A stretch of DNA of 64,000 nt from Schlesneria paludicola DSM 18645 (lineage in GTDB: Bacteria > Planctomycetota > Planctomycetia > Planctomycetales > Planctomycetaceae), in the NCBI GenBank assembly GCA_945876035.1, contig CAMCMU010000010.1:52622-116621 (forward strand). The letters run 5' to 3'. Below the pieces are notes generated by a model. The model did not search any database and was not told where the DNA came from. It was given only the letters and a program-made list of their open reading frames with translations. Positions 28,866 to 39,030 of this stretch are shown here, piece by piece. Numbering within the stretch: position 1 is the stretch's first letter; each line of letters opens with the position of its first letter. A program made the position numbers and the translations under genes.

Positions 28866-29177
28866 GGCTTCGTTCCTTGGGGTTGTTTGTTCGACCGTTC
28901 CATTCGTCGCTGGCAGCTGTTGGTCGTTTGCTCAGCTGCTCAAGAGTGGAAGGGGAATGCATCCGCCGTGCCAGAACGATCCTGTCAAGATCAATTTTCG
29001 TGCAATGCCAGAAAACAGGCCTGTTGCACGATGGCCGGAGCTCATCGGACAGCCGTCAATTTTGTAAGAGCCTCAAAACAACGGCGGCGACTCTGCAATG
29101 TTTACGAGACAGCCGGACTTGTGAGGCGATTGTCGATGCTCTTCGGCTGAAGCTCATAGCCGGTTCTCGTCGGAGCT
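28866..29177. other. Intergenic stretch upstream of csrA
   Basis: Just over 300 bases separate the csrA start from the end of the oxidoreductase gene. It should hold the csrA promoter. No gene, repeat or strong hairpin is visible. Confidence 0.5.
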
Positions 29178-30239
29178 TCAAATGATTCTGGCGGCATTGT
29201 GCCGCAGCATCAGATCGTTGAGGTTGACCGGGACTCGTTGACCGTCGTTGGCGGATGAGGCGTAAGCAGCTTCCATGACGCTGACGCATTTCCAGCCTTC
29301 GCGCCAGGTCAGTACGGGTGTCTCCCCACGTGTAATCCACCCGATGAATGAATTGAGCTCCACAACATAAGCCTCCGCGTAGCCATCCTCACAAATCAGC
29401 TCCTGAGCAGCGTTCGCTGCGCTGTGCCAAGTGAGATTCACGCCTGAATTGAGACTCGACTTGAGCAGGGCACTTCCACGCGAGCCCAAGACTTGAACGG
29501 AAAAGCTGTCACGGAATTGTGTGGGACGGAACCACAAAGAGACCTGCAAGCCACCGACTGCGCCACCCTGATAACCGATCGTCAGCCAGAGAGTCTCCGA
29601 GAACTGGGCGTCTGCACGTACGTTGGGTGCCGCCGTCGCCTGAACCCACAGGGGTTGACCCAACACAGCGTTCATAAAGTCGATGTCATGAACCCCGGCG
29701 CGGTGTAGCAGGCCACCTCCCGTCTCGCGACTGAGCCACCATGGCGGAATGTCCGGATGATGGTGCCAACCATTGATATTCACGGCGTTGACTATTCCCA
29801 GTTCGTTTTCCTGGACAATTTCAAGCAGTCGTTGCCACGCCTTTCGGAGTCGGCGTTTGTGGCCGACCATCAAGCGGACACCGTTCTCCTGAGCCGCGAC
29901 AACCATTTGTCGGCAATCTTCGCCGGAAAGAGCCATGGGCTTTTCGCAAAAGATGTGCTTTCCGGCGCGGGCGGCTGCGATCGATTGATCGCGATGCTGA
30001 CAATTCAGACTGGTGATTAATACGGCATCAAACGTGCCGGAGTCCTCCTCCAGGAGTTGCTCCAATGTTGAAAATGCCGGAACGCAAAATTCGCCTGCGG
30101 CCCGTTCGCGGCGCGACGGGTCCGGTTCGACGACGGCTGTCACCTGGGCCCCCGTCACTTGGTGACGGAGGATACCACCCAGCTGCATGCCAAATCGACC
30201 GCATCCAACAACGGCGAATCGCAGATCGTGATGTGACAT
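29178..30239 (-). CDS. Gfo/Idh/MocA family oxidoreductase
   Basis: This 353-residue protein opens with a Rossmann NAD(P)-binding fold (RFAVVGCGRFGMQLGG), then the family motif HIFCEKPMALSGED near residue 95, which contains the conserved EKP lysine. The C-terminal half is the GFO substrate domain with GGGLLHRAGVHDIDF. Such enzymes oxidise or reduce sugars, inositols or their derivatives; substrate is not clear. The ATG at 30239 begins the typical N-terminus, although the frame is open to 30386. A divergent beta-propeller gene starts at 30481, and the shared upstream region contains a dyad. Confidence 0.88.
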   Translation of the reverse strand: MSHHDLRFAVVGCGRFGMQLGGILRHQVTGAQVTAVVEPDPSRRERAAGEFCVPAFSTLEQLLEEDSGTFDAVLITSLNCQHRDQSIAAARAGKHIFCEKPMALSGEDCRQMVVAAQENGVRLMVGHKRRLRKAWQRLLEIVQENELGIVNAVNINGWHHHPDIPPWWLSRETGGGLLHRAGVHDIDFMNAVLGQPLWVQATAAPNVRADAQFSETLWLTIGYQGGAVGGLQVSLWFRPTQFRDSFSVQVLGSRGSALLKSSLNSGVNLTWHSAANAAQELICEDGYAEAYVVELNSFIGWITRGETPVLTWREGWKCVSVMEAAYASSANDGQRVPVNLNDLMLRHNAARII

Positions 30240-30369
30240 TCGAGCCGCCTGATCGTTTATATTAGGGTGAAGATCTGACCAGAATCGGGTGAAAAACCAG
30301 CACCAGAATCTGTGTCCGGTCACTCTATCAAACCAAGATGAAAGACCGCAAACCAGTCGGTAATTCAAG

Positions 30370-30388
30370 CCGTGTCTCAGAGACACGG
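30370..30388. promoter_or_regulatory. 8-bp dyad between divergent genes
   Basis: CCGTGTCT and AGACACGG flank a 3-base centre. It lies between the start of the oxidoreductase gene (minus) and the beta-propeller gene (plus), 131 and 93 bases from them. It may be an operator or a small hairpin; no regulator is known. Confidence 0.35.
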
Positions 30389-30480
30389 TCTCTCGGGGTA
30401 TGGTGTCGAACCTCCGTGAAAGAGGCTTCAGACGGTCAATTAAGCTTGGTCACTTTGGTCGTCGAGAATCGGGAACACTC

Positions 30481-31662
30481 ATGAAAACCGTCTGCGCCAC
30501 CGCGATCCTTGTGTGTCTCATCGCCACTGTTGGCGCCCAAGAATTACGTTTTGCGGAACCCCTCATTGGTTTCACCGAACTGAGGACGGATCTGCCCGGC
30601 GGTCGGCACGCAAACGTGTGCACGATGCGCGCGGTCGTCAGTCGTTCGAATGGAACGGGTCTTCATCGGATTGCCGAGGAACTTGTCGGCGAAGCGGATT
30701 CGTGGACTCAGTTTGCCGGTTGGTCTCCTGACGGGAAGCAGGCGATCGTGTCGCGCGGTTGGCAGGATCCAGAGAACGCCCGTTGGGAAGAAGAACACCG
30801 GATGTTTCGCATGGAACCGGGGAAATGGCTGTACGATTCCAGTCTTGTCGATCTGACATCGGGAGTCGTTTTGAATGTCACCGCCATCGATCGAGTCAGT
30901 CACTACAACGGCGGTGTCTTCTTTCTGCCGCAGGGTCGAGGTCTCGGATTCACTCCGCTGATCAATGGCAATTCAAAACCATCCGTGATGGATCTGGATG
31001 GCCGCAATAAACGCGATGTTTCGGGTAGGGATGCGGGTTATGCGTATGGCTACAGCGTGTCACCCGATGGCCAATTCATCAGCTATCACGAGAACTATCA
31101 GGTCTATATTGCGAACGCGGACGGTTCTCAGAAGCGACACATCCGGACGGGTCATCCGTTTGACTTTGCTCCACGCTGGTCGCCCGATGGCGAATGGCTG
31201 CTGTTTGTCAGCGGAGTTCGCGGTTCTAACAATCCCTACATCGTCCGCCGCGACGGAACGGAACTGAGAAAACTGGCGGATCTCAATGGCTACCAAGGCT
31301 GGATCCTGTTTCTTGACGTCGACGATTTTCATGAGGGAAGCAGTGATCTGCCGGTGTGGTCTGCCGATGGGACGCGCGTCTTCTATACGGCGAAGGTCGG
31401 GAACAACGTAGAATTATTTCAAACCAGTGTCGAAGGTGACGTCCGACAACTCACAAACACTCCCGACGGAACGCTTCATTATCATCCCACGGCCTCAGCT
31501 GACGGAACAAGCTTACTTTACGGATCGAAGCGCAACGGCGTGCGACAATTGGTGATCATGAACCTCAGGGATCGGACGGAGCGGCAACTGACGGATTTCA
31601 AACCGGGGCATGGAGCAATGTGGCCGCATTGGCAGCCATGGCCGAATCCGGCCAAACCCTAA
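30481..31662 (+). CDS. Secreted TolB-like (PD40) beta-propeller protein
   Basis: The 393-residue protein has a signal peptide (TVCATAILVCLIATVGAQ) and at least five PD40/WD40-like blades. Typical blade starts are GWSPDGKQAIVS, SVSPDGQFISYH, RWSPDGEWLLFVSG and VWSADGTRVFYTA. This resembles the C-terminal propeller of TolB, but the TolB N-terminal domain is absent. The ATG at 30481 has GGGA 7 bases upstream, and an earlier in-frame start at 30400 lacks a signal peptide. It is probably a periplasmic binding or scaffold protein; its partner is unknown. Confidence 0.8.
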   Translation: MKTVCATAILVCLIATVGAQELRFAEPLIGFTELRTDLPGGRHANVCTMRAVVSRSNGTGLHRIAEELVGEADSWTQFAGWSPDGKQAIVSRGWQDPENARWEEEHRMFRMEPGKWLYDSSLVDLTSGVVLNVTAIDRVSHYNGGVFFLPQGRGLGFTPLINGNSKPSVMDLDGRNKRDVSGRDAGYAYGYSVSPDGQFISYHENYQVYIANADGSQKRHIRTGHPFDFAPRWSPDGEWLLFVSGVRGSNNPYIVRRDGTELRKLADLNGYQGWILFLDVDDFHEGSSDLPVWSADGTRVFYTAKVGNNVELFQTSVEGDVRQLTNTPDGTLHYHPTASADGTSLLYGSKRNGVRQLVIMNLRDRTERQLTDFKPGHGAMWPHWQPWPNPAKP

Positions 31663-31920
31663 CGCCGATCGGAATCCGATGGATTTGAGTCTGTGGTAAC
31701 GAGGTGGCGGTGGGACTCGTTGGAGACTCTGCTTTCCGTTCGTCCAGATCCTGATGGAGGATGGTCGTGATTCCCACCTCTGCGCCCATAAAACGATCTT
31801 CACTCAAGGTGACATTCACGACCTCGATAACGTAACATCATCGGCTTGCTGTGATTGTTGTTGCCGCTCCGTCCTCATCACTCGACCTGCATTTCAGAGT
31901 GTTCCGTGAGTTCTCCAATA

Positions 31921-32913
31921 ATGTCTCTCTTGAAGATCCGCGGTCGTGGAATGTTTCCCATGCTCGGCCTGCTCCTGCTGGCGATCTGTTGGTCAAGTCA
32001 GCAGAGTGTTATCGCTCAGGATTCTGCCGGCAGTCCATCACCGCTGGGGCGATATTTGCTGGTGGCGAGCGAAGGCTTATATGTTGTCGACACGGATGGT
32101 CATTGTTCGTGGTCCTACAATCCAGAGCCCTACAAAGGTCAGGGCTGGGTTGCTTATGATGATCTGGTGTACGATGGATGGGCATTGCCCGGCGACCGGT
32201 TTTTGTACTCCACGCATCGTTATGTGAGGGAAGTGGACCGCGCCCAAAAGACGATCTGGGAATACCGCGTCCAAGGCACAACGGAAGTGAAGACCTGTGT
32301 CCCGCTACCCAATGGCAGAGTCGCCGTTTTGAATAGCCAAGAGCAGGCCATCTTGGAACTGGAACCACTGACCGGCAAGGTTCTTCATCGGATCGCCGTT
32401 CCAGCCAAGGGAGGCGACCATACACGCTACACCTTGCTGCGATCGACTCCGGAAGGGAATTATTTGGTAGCGTTGCGGACGGAACAACGCTTTCTTGAAA
32501 TCTCGGGTGAGGGGCGGGAAATCCGCTCGTTTCCCGTGACGGGATTTCCCGTGGTCGCCCAACGCCTGTCGGATGGCGGAACACTGTGTGCAGGTGGGTT
32601 CGGCCTCGTCCGATTGGATCCTGCAGGAAACAATGTCTGGTCATTCACAAAAGAAGATGCCGCTCCTCATTTTCCATTGATCTATGCCTCCGGATTCGTG
32701 GAACTTCCGAACGGGCGTCTGCTGGTGGCAAATTCAGACTGGCACTATACCGAAAAAGATCAGAATCGGAGTCAGGCTTTTGTCGTCGACGCGGAAAAGA
32801 AGATTGAATGGACACTTCCGGCGACGGAATTTGGCAAATGGAAACTCAGTGAGACGGAGCCACGGACCGGCTTGATTGAGCATCGCGTATGCCGCATTCA
32901 GCCACTCCCCTGA
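31921..32913 (+). CDS. Secreted beta-propeller protein
   Basis: The 330-residue product has a signal segment (MFPMLGLLLLAICWSSQQS) and repeated blades such as GRYLLVASEGLYVVDTDG, VKTCVPLPNGRVAVLNSQ and SGFVELPNGRLLVANSDWH. This looks like a six-bladed propeller of the PQQ or NHL-like kind often seen in planctomycete secreted proteins. No catalytic residues can be assigned. The ATG at 31921 is chosen because it precedes the signal peptide, though the frame is open from 31855. It is in line with the PD40 gene but 258 bases away. Confidence 0.75.
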   Translation: MSLLKIRGRGMFPMLGLLLLAICWSSQQSVIAQDSAGSPSPLGRYLLVASEGLYVVDTDGHCSWSYNPEPYKGQGWVAYDDLVYDGWALPGDRFLYSTHRYVREVDRAQKTIWEYRVQGTTEVKTCVPLPNGRVAVLNSQEQAILELEPLTGKVLHRIAVPAKGGDHTRYTLLRSTPEGNYLVALRTEQRFLEISGEGREIRSFPVTGFPVVAQRLSDGGTLCAGGFGLVRLDPAGNNVWSFTKEDAAPHFPLIYASGFVELPNGRLLVANSDWHYTEKDQNRSQAFVVDAEKKIEWTLPATEFGKWKLSETEPRTGLIEHRVCRIQPLP

Positions 32914-33120
32914 TGTTTCCGACGTTGACAGGGTCATTTCGCCTGCCCCACGAATCGTCTCGGGCAAGACTTGTCGCACCTGTCCCGACGTCAGTCGATG
33001 TTGATCAACTGCGGCATGGACGCTCGGAGGCGACCGGTTTCAGGTCGACGGAATCGTGAGGACAGTCTTCTTCGCGAGTGATTCTTTGACCCGGCCTCGG
33101 CGTCATCGACGGGCGTTTGT

Positions 33121-33190
33121 CAGCCGGGTGTCGTTAGGCAGCGGGTTCTTGAATTCCCGAGAAAACCGGCGGTCTAACGACACTCGGCTG
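33121..33190. repeat. Large 17-bp inverted repeat between convergent genes
   Basis: CAGCCGGGTGTCGTTAG at 33121-33137 pairs with CTAACGACACTCGGCTG at 33174-33190 with a single mismatch. The 36-base loop contains a smaller CGGG/CCCG stem. It sits between the stops of the beta-propeller gene and the TPR gene, as a bidirectional terminator would, but no T-run flanks it. Confidence 0.6.
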
Positions 33191-33206
33191 GCGAGCTTTC
33201 GACTCT

Positions 33207-36200
33207 CTACTTCCGCTTCTTGCTCAACGTCTTCTCTGCTTCGTGATCGAGTTGCTGTTGGAAAATCTGATCAGTCAGCGTCTGGGCATCATCCTGACGG
33301 CCGGATAATAAAATTGTCTCGACCAGAATTTTTTGGAGATTGGAGTCTTTAGGTTTGAGTTCGAGTGCCGTTTCAAACTCGGCGATCGCTCGCGGGTATT
33401 GCCCTAAGCCGCGAAGGCTTTCGCCCAGCAGGCGATGGACGTCGGCATCAAGGACATCGATCTGCAGCATCCGTTTCGCGTACTTCAAGGACTCGCCAAA
33501 GTGATTTTCGGCGAGTGCCATTTCGGCGAGCGCCTTGCACGGGGCCGGATCGTCTGCGTCGAGGTTGGCTAGGTTGACAAGAGCCTCGCGGCGGCGCGTA
33601 TTGTCGCCTGTCAGCTTGGCGGCAGCGGCGGTTCCTTTCCACCAGTCGCTGTTGTCTGGGAAGTGTTCCCGGCCGATCTGGCACAAGGACAAAGCCTCAT
33701 CGGGTCGATTCTGCTTCAGGCGAACGTGTAGGAATAGTTCCAGCAGGGGTTGGTTCGGATGCTCGTTATTGAGCGCCGGTTCCAAAACCTTTGCAGCCTC
33801 ATCTAACGTGTCGTCTCGGACCAGTAATGTCGCGACGACGAATGCGGCGACGGGCTGAGTCGGGTCCTGCTGCAGAACTTTCTTGGCGATTGAGCGTGCC
33901 TTGTTCGGTTCGCGGATGACCAGCAGACGGGCGTAGTCGGCGGCGGCTTTCGGATCGGACTGATTCCGTTCGTAAACCTGCTCGATCTGTGACGGCTTCA
34001 CTTCCGGTTCGGACTCGGTCTGCTTCAGGCTCTCTACCAGCTTGTCCAGATGCTCGCGATAGCCCTGCTCGAAATCAACCTTTGTGACGCCAAAGACCTC
34101 CGGAATTGCCAGATCGGTCGTGCGGTTCCGACGGTATGCATCGAGCAACTTCGCCAGCGACGGCTCACCGAACCGCTCGACCATATATTCTGCATAGAGG
34201 ACGCTCTGGCAGTAAGCGAAATTCCAGTTCTCTTGAGTGCCGGCTCGGATGAATCCCATGCTTAGATTGTCGAGATTCTTCAGTTCACCCTGGGGGACTC
34301 GAGTGAGCAGCAACGTATTCCATGCCACCGGTCGAGGGTAGCCTTCGGAACGCACGGCGAGCGCTTCCGTATACCAATGTGGGATGTTGAAGTGGGTCTG
34401 CTGGAGCGTGAGGATGTGTACGAACTCATGTTTCAGGACCCGTGCCCAGTTCAATGGATGATCCAGCCCCGAGGGACTGGTCATGGCGATGATCGAGCCG
34501 GTCGAGGCGCCGATCGTCTGCACCCACGGCAGTCCGACCATGCGCGCGCTGAACCATTGATGTCCGCTGAGTCCCTTGGCGTTGTTGTAGATTTCGATTT
34601 GTGTCCGACTCTCTGGCTCGAAGCCGAACAGAGTCGTCAGCTCGGGATAGACCTCTTCGAGGTATTCGGCCATGTACCGGGCGAGTAGCTTGTCGAGCTT
34701 GGCATCGGCGCGGATGACGAAATGTTCAGTCGTCACGGTGCTGTAGTCATCGAGCACCTTCAAGACCTTCCGCATGTTGCTGACGCGGACGTGATACGGA
34801 TCGACCTTGAACGACTCATCGAGCAGTGCCTTTGCCTCCTTCATCCGACCGGTTTGCATGTACAGTTGTCCCAACGCCGTTTTTGGTTTTGACAACTGCG
34901 GCATTAGTGCGATCGCCTGCTTCAGGATCGGTTCAGCAATAGCGTGCTGCCTGAAACGATCCACTTCTTCGGCGAGCGTGGCAAGAAAATAGCCAGGCTT
35001 GGGGTTCGTCGTGGCAACGTCGATGACAATTTTTTCGAACCGCGTCGGGTGCGCTAGAATGGCCTTCAAACCATCGGCCGGGTCGGCAATACCCGGTTTG
35101 TCGATTTCCGCTGGCTGTTTCGCTGTGGCGACCAGTGCCTGGATTTGATCGAGCTGACTGACGAGTAGCGTCAGTCGGAGAAGATCCGGCCAACCATCCT
35201 GCAGCAGTCGAAGTGCTCCGAGCAATGCCAGTGTTTCTTGATCGTGAGAATTCACATCCAAGGCTTCCCTAAGTAATGTCTCGGCAGCGGTGGTGTCCCG
35301 AACATACAGCCTCGCCTGAGCCAGAGTGCGTAGGGCCGAGGGAGAATGAGGCGCGATTTCGATCGCTCGCAGCGCTTCTTTTTCAGCGTCGTCCCAGTCG
35401 TATTCCCTGACGGCTGACTGGGCGAGTAGTTCGTGGATCTCGGCCGCTTGCGGGTTGATTGCCAACGCCGTTTTCAACTCTGGGATTCCCTGTGCTCGGT
35501 TGTATTTTTCGAGGAGAAGTTGTCCGGCCAGGTGGTGGGCCTGCCAATAGTCCTTGTCCAACAGGCAGGCATCCTGACAAATGGTATTGACGCAGAAGTC
35601 GAAAATCTGTGAAACGCTGTGCCAGCGTGCGTATTGAGCGGCCCCTTGTCCGATAAGCACCAGTGACTCCGGATCTTTCGGCGGCTCTCGATTGTAGTAA
35701 CGGACAAACCAACGATATCCGGTGTCAGCCAGTTCCAGTTCGCCCTGCTCAACCCACAAATGTGCTTGAATCAGCCGCGCCAATAATTGATTCGGTTCCA
35801 AATGGAGGGCTGTTGTGACTGCGGCGTCGGCGTCCGTCCAGCGTCCGCGCTCGAAGTGCAGTTTTGCGGCGAGCGCATGTAAGAGGGCTGAGTTCTCCTG
35901 ACGCTGAATCGCCTCGTTGATCAGAATTTCAGCCTCCTCGCGGCCTCCCATTGCGAGATGGTTCTCACAACGCGCACAGGCCAGGACGGCGGGATCGATG
36001 CCGTCGATCGTGACCGCGTCGTTCTCCGTCTCGAGAGCGTCCAAAACTTCGAGAGCCTCATCGTATCGCCCGTGCTGAAAATGTGTCCGCGCTGTAACGA
36101 GTCGCTGCTTAGGTGAATCGTCCGATCCCCTCGCTCCCGCATGCGTCAGAGGGGAGAGCCCCAACGCGACTACCACGAACAATTCGACGGTTGTAAACAT

Positions 36201-36227
36201 TCGACAACGTTTCGGTCTCCGTAGCAT
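33207..36227 (-). CDS. Large secreted TPR protein with HExxH domain
   Basis: This protein of about 1006 residues has a signal segment (FTTVELFVVVALGLSPLTHA) and TPR-like repeats along most of its length, at roughly 50-480 and 780-980. A central domain near residues 560-650 carries a metalloprotease-like site: HEFVH followed by YTEALAVRSEG, whose Glu fits a gluzincin third ligand. Planctomycetes encode several such TPR plus peptidase-MA-like proteins; substrate is unknown. The ATG at 36227 is preferred over 36272 because it starts closer to the signal segment. It diverges from the MFS gene. Confidence 0.8.
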   Translation of the reverse strand: MLRRPKRCRMFTTVELFVVVALGLSPLTHAGARGSDDSPKQRLVTARTHFQHGRYDEALEVLDALETENDAVTIDGIDPAVLACARCENHLAMGGREEAEILINEAIQRQENSALLHALAAKLHFERGRWTDADAAVTTALHLEPNQLLARLIQAHLWVEQGELELADTGYRWFVRYYNREPPKDPESLVLIGQGAAQYARWHSVSQIFDFCVNTICQDACLLDKDYWQAHHLAGQLLLEKYNRAQGIPELKTALAINPQAAEIHELLAQSAVREYDWDDAEKEALRAIEIAPHSPSALRTLAQARLYVRDTTAAETLLREALDVNSHDQETLALLGALRLLQDGWPDLLRLTLLVSQLDQIQALVATAKQPAEIDKPGIADPADGLKAILAHPTRFEKIVIDVATTNPKPGYFLATLAEEVDRFRQHAIAEPILKQAIALMPQLSKPKTALGQLYMQTGRMKEAKALLDESFKVDPYHVRVSNMRKVLKVLDDYSTVTTEHFVIRADAKLDKLLARYMAEYLEEVYPELTTLFGFEPESRTQIEIYNNAKGLSGHQWFSARMVGLPWVQTIGASTGSIIAMTSPSGLDHPLNWARVLKHEFVHILTLQQTHFNIPHWYTEALAVRSEGYPRPVAWNTLLLTRVPQGELKNLDNLSMGFIRAGTQENWNFAYCQSVLYAEYMVERFGEPSLAKLLDAYRRNRTTDLAIPEVFGVTKVDFEQGYREHLDKLVESLKQTESEPEVKPSQIEQVYERNQSDPKAAADYARLLVIREPNKARSIAKKVLQQDPTQPVAAFVVATLLVRDDTLDEAAKVLEPALNNEHPNQPLLELFLHVRLKQNRPDEALSLCQIGREHFPDNSDWWKGTAAAAKLTGDNTRRREALVNLANLDADDPAPCKALAEMALAENHFGESLKYAKRMLQIDVLDADVHRLLGESLRGLGQYPRAIAEFETALELKPKDSNLQKILVETILLSGRQDDAQTLTDQIFQQQLDHEAEKTLSKKRK

Positions 36228-36613
36228 CAGTCTGCTCCCGATTTCGATCCGGACTCGAACGATTGGCAACATCGTCGCCGCAAGACCACCAAGACAAGTT
36301 GACCGACACGGCCTGTGAAGAGCAAATCAGCAGGAAAGAAAAGCAAATCGGCCCTCGCGGAAGGTGTCTCGAAATCGGACCAGGGACAGAGTCGGCACGT
36401 CTTTCTGAACGAGGATCGAACTCCTTCCAGAGATCAGCCTGCGTGACTAGAAAAGTCGATTGCTATCCCCCAGCACCGATGCCTGTTTTCTGACATCGAA
36501 ACAACCGAGAGGCTGGTTCACTCTTGGTGAAGTCGCTCCCACGACAGGAGACCGGGTCCGACCGAGTGTGGCAATCCGTATCTCGCGACTCTTGCAAACC
36601 CAGATTCGATCGC
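36228..36613. promoter_or_regulatory. Divergent intergenic region
   Basis: About 390 bases separate the divergent starts of the TPR gene (minus) and the MFS gene (plus). It must hold both promoters. I cannot point to a convincing -35/-10 pair. Confidence 0.4.
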
Positions 36614-37981
36614 ATGAAATCCACACTTGTGGACACTCTGCGCCAAGAGTCTCGACATTTTGGGGAAGTCCGTATCCGATTGGGGCGATCATCTTTTGTG
36701 ACGAGTTGCCGCTTGCCTGCCATCAAAACCTTCGACGATTCAAAAATTCTTTCCGTCAAATCCGCCTCGATATCGGTGGATGCTCACATTCACGGTTACG
36801 ATCGTGTGTTTTGGCTCGCCTATTTATCGAACGGTTTGACGACATTTGCGAATGGGATGCTGGTTCGCTACGCAGACTTTGTCAATGTTGTAGGTGGCGA
36901 TGAGCAGCAGTTGGGATTGATCGTCGGCTGTGGCATGATCGGCAGCATCGTCTTTCGGATCGTTCAGGGTGAGGCCGTCGATCGATACGGTGCTTCGCGA
37001 GTGTGGCTTTGGTCGACCGTGTTTTATACTTTGAGTTTGTTGCTGCACCCGCTGTTAACGACGGCTTATGGGCCTGGCATTTTTTTGACCCGGACATTGA
37101 TGCAAGCCAGTTTGGCCGGTGTGTTTGGTGCGTCCATCACGTTTATCTCGTTGCGCGTCTCAGCCGATCGGATGGCAGAGATTGTTGGTTCGTTGGGGAC
37201 ATCAGGATTTTTGGGTTTGATGCTCGGACCGCTATGCAGTGACTGGTTGGCCAGTGGCGAAAGTTGCCAACGACAGAGTGTCGAACATCTGTTCTTGTTT
37301 GCGTCGTCGATTGCCGGGGCATCGGTGTTTGTGACGTGGCTCACCACGAACAGATCGGTGGTCCCACGTCATCGTCGTCGTCCCCCTTTGCTAAAGGTGG
37401 TGGCGCGTTATCACCCGATGATGATTTTGATGGCCGCTTCCGTGATGGGGGCGGGTTTATCGATCCCGATGACCTTTCTTCGCCCCTTTGCAGTGGAAGC
37501 CAAACTTTCCGGCGTGGGGATCTATTTTCTGGTCTACGCGGCCACCGGTTTCGCCGCTCGCTTGGCCTCGCGATCCTTCTTTCAGCGGTTCGGCAATCGG
37601 TGGATGATTAGCGTCGGGCTGGTCCTCCTGTCGCTGAGCTTTCTGGCCTACATCCCCGTGACTCAGACGTCCCAACTGGTGTTTCCCGCAGCGGTTGCCG
37701 GTGTGGCCCACGCCTTTCTTTTCCCGTCGATCATGGCTGCCGGGACGGCGGTCTTTCCAAGACGATATCTGGGAGTGGCGACGTCTCTGCTACTGGCGAT
37801 GCTCGACATAGGAACGTTGATTGCCGCACCCGTTGTTGGTGCATTTTTACATCTGGCAAAGCAACGAACGCCCAACGCCTATCCATGGATGTTTGCTACC
37901 ACAGCCATTGTGTTTGCACTGATGACCCTCGTGTTTTTCCTGCGTTCGACGGTCAGGCGTTCGGCGTTGATAGAAAAATGA
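36614..37981 (+). CDS. MFS transporter
   Basis: The product of about 455 residues has a 60-residue soluble N-terminus and twelve predicted membrane helices. It shows MFS features, including the loop 2-3 region VQGEAVDRYGASRVWLW (an A-like motif) and a long cytoplasmic loop in the middle (NRSVVPRHRRRPPLLKV). The substrate is not apparent. The frame is open from 36524; the ATG at 36614 may still be too early, since the first helix begins near residue 65. Confidence 0.8.
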   Translation: MKSTLVDTLRQESRHFGEVRIRLGRSSFVTSCRLPAIKTFDDSKILSVKSASISVDAHIHGYDRVFWLAYLSNGLTTFANGMLVRYADFVNVVGGDEQQLGLIVGCGMIGSIVFRIVQGEAVDRYGASRVWLWSTVFYTLSLLLHPLLTTAYGPGIFLTRTLMQASLAGVFGASITFISLRVSADRMAEIVGSLGTSGFLGLMLGPLCSDWLASGESCQRQSVEHLFLFASSIAGASVFVTWLTTNRSVVPRHRRRPPLLKVVARYHPMMILMAASVMGAGLSIPMTFLRPFAVEAKLSGVGIYFLVYAATGFAARLASRSFFQRFGNRWMISVGLVLLSLSFLAYIPVTQTSQLVFPAAVAGVAHAFLFPSIMAAGTAVFPRRYLGVATSLLLAMLDIGTLIAAPVVGAFLHLAKQRTPNAYPWMFATTAIVFALMTLVFFLRSTVRRSALIEK

Positions 37982-38079
37982 GGGTTCTCCGTAGGAGTTA
38001 GGAAAAATATCTCAAGCAGAACGGCCGGGATTGCCGATGCTATTCGGTTTATTAAATCTCTCCTCGGGGATCTGAAACC

Positions 38080-39030
38080 ATGCCGCCCCGCAAGCGTCCC
38101 ACGAGTGTTTCGTCTGCGGAGACGTCCCGGCTGGCCGAACCGGTACTGCATCTTCCGGGATTCGTCAATTATTTGCGTGCCGAATGCGGATTGAGCGAGA
38201 ACACGGTCATTGCTTACAATCGAGATCTGACTCAATTCAATGAGTGGTTCCGGACCCATGGTCCGGCTCGATTGCAGCAGGTGGAACTCCCGCTGTTTTC
38301 TAAGTATCTCGGCTATCTTCACGACCGACAGTACGCGGCCACTTCCATCGCTCGACATCTTGTCTCAATCAAGATGTTTTTCCGATATCTGGTGCTGGAA
38401 GGGGTCCTGCCGGAAAGTGTCGTTGAGCTGGTCAACTCGCCCAAACTGTGGGAGCATCTGCCGAAGGTGCTCAGCCCTGACAATGTGGACCGCCTGTTGT
38501 CCGCTCCCGCTCGTGAGGACCGTTATCCCCTCCGTGACCGCGCCTTGTTGAGTTTGCTGTACGCGACGGGGTGTCGTGCCTCCGAGCTGTGCACAATCAC
38601 TCTTCGCGATATCTATCTGGCAGAAGGCTACTGCCGCTGTTTGGGAAAGGGAAACAAGGAACGAATTGTGTCTTTGAATCCCGTGGCGCGCGCGGCCGTC
38701 GAAGCCTATCTGGAGCACGAGCGTCCCCTGTTGACACGTGCCTCAGAACAGATCGCGCCACTTCTGGTCTCGCGCGGTGGCCGGGCGCTCTCACGCATCA
38801 CGGTCTGGAAACTCGTCAAACGATATGCCGGTCGGATTGGAGCGAGCCGGACAATCAGTCCGCATACACTGCGACATAGCTTTGCGACTCATATGCTGGC
38901 TGGAGGAGCGGAGATTCGAGCGTTGCAGGAATTGTTGGGGCATGCCAGCATTCGAACGACTCAGATTTATACACATGTGGAACACAGCCGACTGAAGTCG
39001 ATCCACGAAAAGTGCCATCCTCGCGGATAG
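38080..39030 (+). CDS. xerD: Tyrosine site-specific recombinase XerD
   Basis: The 316-residue protein matches XerC/XerD in length and motifs. An N-terminal core-binding domain has YLRAECGLSENTVIAYNRDL. The catalytic residues follow: Arg in YATGCRASEL, Lys in GKGNKERIV, His and Arg in HTLRHSFATHML, His in LLGHASIRTT and the nucleophile Tyr in IYTHV. XerCD resolve chromosome dimers at dif during division. The C-terminal end EHSRLKSIHEKCHPRG is like XerD. It is a housekeeping recombinase, not an integrase of an island. Confidence 0.9.
   Translation: MPPRKRPTSVSSAETSRLAEPVLHLPGFVNYLRAECGLSENTVIAYNRDLTQFNEWFRTHGPARLQQVELPLFSKYLGYLHDRQYAATSIARHLVSIKMFFRYLVLEGVLPESVVELVNSPKLWEHLPKVLSPDNVDRLLSAPAREDRYPLRDRALLSLLYATGCRASELCTITLRDIYLAEGYCRCLGKGNKERIVSLNPVARAAVEAYLEHERPLLTRASEQIAPLLVSRGGRALSRITVWKLVKRYAGRIGASRTISPHTLRHSFATHMLAGGAEIRALQELLGHASIRTTQIYTHVEHSRLKSIHEKCHPRG

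Noticed and set aside
38080..39030. XerD gene as an integrase of a mobile island
   Set aside because: Length and motifs are those of the chromosomal XerCD type, and no tRNA or attachment repeat lies next to it.
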